44,710 bases of DNA from Taibaiella sp. KBW10 (GTDB taxonomy: Bacteria > Bacteroidota > Bacteroidia > Chitinophagales > Chitinophagaceae), in assembly GCF_003852495.1 (NCBI RefSeq), contig NZ_QAJI01000001.1, positions 212,074 to 256,783 of the forward strand, read 5' to 3'. This document shows, piece by piece, positions 41,513-44,710 of this stretch. The position numbers and the translations under genes were made by a program. Each line of letters starts with the position of its first letter. Positions within the stretch are counted from its first letter, which is position 1. The notes under the pieces were generated by a model that worked only from the letters and a program-made list of their open reading frames with translations, was not told the origin of the DNA and made no database searches.

Positions 41513-42073
41513 ATGCACATCGACACAAATACTTTGCTGAGCCAATTAAAAGAAAGCACTTTAAACCTTATCGCGAAAGCCAATGTTTTAGCAAGCCAAA
41601 CAGAACAAAGCCTCAACTGGCGGCCCGATAAGGATAGCTGGAGTACCCTGGAATGTTTGCAACACCTAAATCTGTATGGTAACTTTTATCTCCCCGAAAT
41701 CGATAAGCGCATTCGCCAAAGCCGGCATCGCCAACCCGTAGCCACCTTCAAAAGCGGTGTGCTGGGCAATTACTTTGCACAAAGTATGCTACCTAAGGAA
41801 AAGCTGAATAAAATGAAGACGTTCAAAAATATGAATCCGATCAATAGTGCGCTGGATAAGAAAATTATTGAGGTGTTTATCGCGCAGCAGCAGCAAATCC
41901 TTAATCTGCTGGAAGCGGCAGGGCATATCAATATCATAAAGACCAAAACCAGCATCAGCATTTCCAGTATGATTACGCTAAGACTGGGAGATACTTTCAG
42001 GTTTTTTATCAATCACAATATCCGGCATTTTCAACAGATCGCCCGAATTGAACAGGCAAGAGTTGCTTCCTGA
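41513..42073 (+). CDS. DinB superfamily protein
   Basis: A 186-residue four-helix-bundle protein of the DinB/YfiT-like superfamily. The likely metal-binding His residues are His51 (ECLQHLNLYGN) and His168/His172 (NHNIRHFQQIAR). Members of the superfamily are metal-dependent hydrolases or thiol transferases such as bacillithiol S-transferases; many in Bacteroidota are uncharacterised. Its stop codon directly abuts the stop codon of the convergent oxygenase gene, with no spacer. Confidence 0.85.
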   Translation: MHIDTNTLLSQLKESTLNLIAKANVLASQTEQSLNWRPDKDSWSTLECLQHLNLYGNFYLPEIDKRIRQSRHRQPVATFKSGVLGNYFAQSMLPKEKLNKMKTFKNMNPINSALDKKIIEVFIAQQQQILNLLEAAGHINIIKTKTSISISSMITLRLGDTFRFFINHNIRHFQQIARIEQARVAS

Positions 42074-42901
42074 TTATTGGTCTTTTTTGTAAATATGCTT
42101 TGTTTCCACAATGCTTTTACCGGTAATTTTACGGATAAAATTCCGCAGTTTCCGGTCTATGGCGAGTATCACCTTTTTCAAGGGCTCTTCCGGTCTGCCG
42201 TAAAAACTGGTTACATGAAAGTAATTGCTATCCTCTAAAGAATGAGGAGAAAAATAGTAATTGGACACGCAACAACGACTGGCTTCTGCGGTCACCTTGC
42301 TCACCGAATGCAGCGAAGATTTGTTGGTGATCATTAAAACTAAACGGTTAAAGGCCGATACAATGGTTCTTTGTTCCTGATCAATGCCCTTATCCCAAAG
42401 TTCCAGATTGCCGCCATTTTCTACCGTCCAGTCGGGCGATACGTAATATAATAAATTAAGTACCCGGTATAATTTCCGGTCATTATCATGAGAGTTGTCC
42501 AAGTGGGGATTTAAGAAATTCCCTTTGGTCATCAGACTGATCCCTCCGGCATATAAATGCTCGTCGGGATTCATCTCCGGAATACCAGTAATCTCTTCAA
42601 CCAGGCGCACAACCCGCTCATCCTGAAAAGCATAAATAATCTCTTCGAGTAAAGGATGGTACAGGTTCATCTGTGCAGCTACCTTTTTATATTCCCTGAT
42701 GGAGCGATGCTCTCCCATTTGCTCCGGTTTAGGAAAGGCACGATAGATCTGCAACGCTATGTCTTCCGGCAGCAGCTTGTCTACGGTACAGGAATTGATC
42801 TGCCCCGATTGTTTAAAGGCATCACGGAGCTTAGTTTGTTCTTCAAGAAGTCTTTTTAATATAATATCAGCAAGTTCCGTTCGTGTATATGGACTGGTCA
42901 T
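42074..42901 (-). CDS. 2OG-Fe(II) dioxygenase-family protein
   Basis: A 275-residue protein with a double-stranded beta-helix oxygenase domain (about 110-215). The iron triad is His133-x-Asp135 (NPHLDNS) and His198 (SLHSVSKV), with Arg209 (ASRCCVSNYYFS) placed to bind 2-oxoglutarate. It resembles the 2OG-FeII_Oxy_3 (prolyl-4-hydroxylase-like) group found near surface polysaccharide and modification loci. The substrate is unknown. The mRNA leader begins with a terminator-like hairpin. Confidence 0.85.
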   Translation of the reverse strand: MTSPYTRTELADIILKRLLEEQTKLRDAFKQSGQINSCTVDKLLPEDIALQIYRAFPKPEQMGEHRSIREYKKVAAQMNLYHPLLEEIIYAFQDERVVRLVEEITGIPEMNPDEHLYAGGISLMTKGNFLNPHLDNSHDNDRKLYRVLNLLYYVSPDWTVENGGNLELWDKGIDQEQRTIVSAFNRLVLMITNKSSLHSVSKVTAEASRCCVSNYYFSPHSLEDSNYFHVTSFYGRPEEPLKKVILAIDRKLRNFIRKITGKSIVETKHIYKKDQ

Positions 42902-42924
42902 AGGGGAATAAAAAATATAAAAAC

Positions 42925-42942
42925 CGGGGCACCCAAGCCCCG
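42925..42942 (-). terminator. Hairpin with U tract in the oxygenase leader
   Basis: On the minus strand CGGGGC (42942-42937), loop TTGGGT, GCCCCG (42930-42925), then GTTTTTATATTTTTT. It has intrinsic-terminator form but lies between divergent genes and upstream of the oxygenase ATG, where no transcript should be ending. Confidence 0.6.
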
Positions 42943-42947
42943 TAAAT

Positions 42948-42955
42948 CAAAGTTA
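42948..42955 (-). promoter_or_regulatory. -7 box for the oxygenase gene
   Basis: The minus strand reads TAACTTTG, an exact TAnnTTTG match. Transcription would begin at about 42943, right at the start of the hairpin. Confidence 0.5.
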
Positions 42956-43006
42956 CAGCTTATTGTTAATAGTATATATAAATTTTCTAATGGCAGATTA
43001 TAATCG

Positions 43007-43014
43007 TACCTTTG
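43007..43014 (+). promoter_or_regulatory. -7 box for the ABC-F gene
   Basis: TACCTTTGC, an exact -7 match, 21 bases before the ATG at 43036. TTTT 20 bp upstream could serve as a weak -33. Confidence 0.6.
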
Positions 43015-43035
43015 CAACCAAAATTTTGAGTAAAA

Positions 43036-44664
43036 ATGATTAATGTAAATAATCTCTCCCTTCGCTATGGGAAACGTGTGCTTTTTGAAGATGTAAACCT
43101 AAAGTTTACAGAAGGAAACTGTTATGGTATCATTGGTGCGAACGGAGCGGGCAAATCTACTTTCATAAAAATCTTATCGGGGGAAATTGATCCTACCGGT
43201 GGCCGCGTGGATATATCTAAGGGAATGCGCATGAGCGTATTAAAACAAGATCACCATAAATATAACGATATCCCTGTATTACAAACCGTAATGATGGGTA
43301 ATACGGAGTTATACAAAATCATGCAGGAGAAAGATGCTATTTATGCCAAAGAAGACTTCACCGAAGAAGATGGCTTAAGAGCAGGTGAACTGGAAGGAAT
43401 CTTTGCAGAAATGGATGGCTGGAATGCAGAAAATGATGCGGCTACCCTATTAAGCAACTTAGGTGTAAACGAAAGCAAGCATAATTCAAATGTTCAAGAC
43501 CTGGACGGTAACGAAAAGGTAAGGGTATTGCTGGCACAGGCTTTATTTGGTAATCCAGATATCCTTTTATTGGATGAACCTACGAATGACCTTGATCTGC
43601 AAACCATCGGTTGGTTAGAGAATTTCTTAGCCGATTATGATAAGATTGTATTGGTGGTATCGCATGACCGTCACTTCTTGGATACGGTCTGTACCCACGT
43701 TGCTGATATCGATTTTGGAAAGATCACCATCTTTACGGGTAACTATTCTTTCTGGTATGAATCAAGCCAATTGTTATTAAAACAACGCAGCGAACAAAAC
43801 AGAAAATCTGAAGATAAGATCGCTGAATTAAAAGAGTTTATCGCGCGTTTCTCTGCGAATGCCTCTAAATCTAAACAAGCCACCAGCCGTAAGAAAGCTT
43901 TAGATAAGATCAAACTGGAAGACATGACGGCTTCTACGCGTAAATACCCGGCCATCTTATTTAACAACCAGGTACGTGATGCAGGTGATCAGATCCTTGA
44001 AGTAAAAGGACTGACCAAGGTGCAAAACGGAGAGGTATTATTTAAAGATGTAAGCTTTGATATGAAACGCGGACAAAAACTGTCTGTTTTATCTGAAAAC
44101 TCCTTAGCAACGGCAGCATTTTATAAAATATTAAGTGGAGAAGATACCGATTTTGAAGGGGAATTCAAATGGGGAGTGACCATTACCCCTGCTTACTTAC
44201 CGGGCGACAATACGCCTTATTTTGAAGGCCTGGATTTAAACCTTATTGATTGGTTGCGCCAGTATTCTGAAGAAAAAGACGAAACCTTTATTCGCGGTTT
44301 CTTAGGTCGTATGTTATTTAGCGGCGAGGAAACGCTGAAGAAATGTACGGTATTATCAGGAGGAGAAAAAGTACGTTGTATGCTGAGTCGCATGATGATG
44401 CAGAAAGGAAATGTATTAATGTTTGATGAGCCGACCAACCACTTGGATCTGGAATCGATCACAGCATTGAATAATGGTATGAAAGACTTCAGAGGTACCG
44501 CTATCTTTACGTCACGAGATCATGAACTGACCCAAACGGTAGCAGATCGTATTATCGAGATCTCTCCAAATGGCATGTTAGACAAAGACATGAGCTTTGA
44601 TGAGTATATTTCTGATGATCGCGTAAAAGCACAAAGAGAAGAATTACACAAAGTACCTGCATAA
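43036..44664 (+). CDS. ABC-F family ATPase (YbiT type)
   Basis: A 542-residue cytosolic protein with two ABC domains joined by the ABC-F linker (about 235-310), matching E. coli YbiT along its length. ABC-F proteins bind the ribosomal E site and influence translation or relieve stalls. NBD1 has Walker A GANGAGKST (34-42), Q-loop Gln71, Walker B ILLLDEPTND and H-switch His210, but its signature is LDGNE instead of LSGGQ. NBD2 keeps LSGGEK (440-445) and Walker B, but its Walker A is SENSLATAA (no Lys), the Q-loop Gln is gone, and the H-switch is TSRDHEL. E. coli YbiT also lacks the NBD1 signature but keeps NBD2 Walker A. Confidence 0.92.
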   Translation: MINVNNLSLRYGKRVLFEDVNLKFTEGNCYGIIGANGAGKSTFIKILSGEIDPTGGRVDISKGMRMSVLKQDHHKYNDIPVLQTVMMGNTELYKIMQEKDAIYAKEDFTEEDGLRAGELEGIFAEMDGWNAENDAATLLSNLGVNESKHNSNVQDLDGNEKVRVLLAQALFGNPDILLLDEPTNDLDLQTIGWLENFLADYDKIVLVVSHDRHFLDTVCTHVADIDFGKITIFTGNYSFWYESSQLLLKQRSEQNRKSEDKIAELKEFIARFSANASKSKQATSRKKALDKIKLEDMTASTRKYPAILFNNQVRDAGDQILEVKGLTKVQNGEVLFKDVSFDMKRGQKLSVLSENSLATAAFYKILSGEDTDFEGEFKWGVTITPAYLPGDNTPYFEGLDLNLIDWLRQYSEEKDETFIRGFLGRMLFSGEETLKKCTVLSGGEKVRCMLSRMMMQKGNVLMFDEPTNHLDLESITALNNGMKDFRGTAIFTSRDHELTQTVADRIIEISPNGMLDKDMSFDEYISDDRVKAQREELHKVPA

Positions 44665-44710
44665 TCCATAAGTTTTATAGCAGTACTATTATAAAGGAAA
44701 GAGGGTTGCG

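Noticed and set aside
1-44710. tRNA or rRNA genes, CRISPR arrays, insertion sequences, prophage or integrase genes
   Set aside because: No tRNA-like sequence, regular spaced repeats, transposase or recombinase reading frames were seen in any intergenic region or coding frame.

Overview
The window reads as chromosomal DNA from a Bacteroidota bacterium. A Chitinophagales/Sphingobacteriales-type relative is my guess, not something the sequence proves. Three things support the phylum. Genes lack Shine-Dalgarno sequences. Many starts are preceded by the Bacteroidota -7 promoter element TAnnTTTG. The gene content includes a DUF6427 membrane protein, a carboxypeptidase-regulatory-domain plus TonB-plug outer-membrane barrel, a WG-repeat protein and a YbiT-type ABC-F protein. 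I see 46 protein genes, many intrinsic terminators, and no tRNA, rRNA, CRISPR array, transposase or phage gene.

Layout. 0-5.5 kb: a WG-repeat secreted protein, three uncharacterised exported proteins, a DUF1801 protein and a small methyltransferase. 5.5-18.5 kb is mostly housekeeping: urocanate hydratase, an amino-sugar kinase, a THUMP RNA methyltransferase, TsaC, a GT4 glycosyltransferase, ATP synthase gamma (separated from the other atp genes), an acyltransferase, TerC, RadA, PanD, DUF6427 and PurQ. 18.8-25.2 kb is accessory: a TylF-like methyltransferase, a fasciclin lipoprotein, DoxX, a secreted protein, a Crp/Fnr regulator with an EamA transporter, and two more DUF1801 proteins around a GyrI-like protein. 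25.5-27.5 kb: an OmpR-type two-component system. 27.6-32.9 kb: a second fasciclin protein, a periplasmic MsrB lipoprotein, an ECF sigma factor with an RskA-like anti-sigma factor, and an outer-membrane barrel receptor. 33-36.8 kb: a Fur-family regulator, a zinc/cadmium-type P1B ATPase and a FUSC transporter. 36.8-42.9 kb: an AraJ-like exporter, an aldo/keto reductase and an MdaB-like quinone reductase, the last divergent from a LysR regulator; then another Crp-type regulator, DinB and a 2OG-Fe(II) oxygenase. 43-44.7 kb: the ABC-F ATPase.

The most interesting system is around 20-30 kb. Both fasciclin genes and msrB, all on the minus strand, carry the same bipartite element upstream: AAnCC, exactly 16 bp, then CGTAnATG. 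This has the form of an ECF promoter (AAC-like -35, CGT -10). No such element precedes the sigma operon, which has a housekeeping -7 box. Together with the adjacent sigma/RskA pair this suggests a small envelope redox regulon parallel to mycobacterial SigK-RskA, which controls the fasciclin proteins MPT70 and MPT83. Other notable points are an ABC-F protein whose second nucleotide site is degenerate at every catalytic motif, two inverted repeats placed as operators at the fur and P-type ATPase promoters, and a terminator-like hairpin at the 5' end of the oxygenase transcript.
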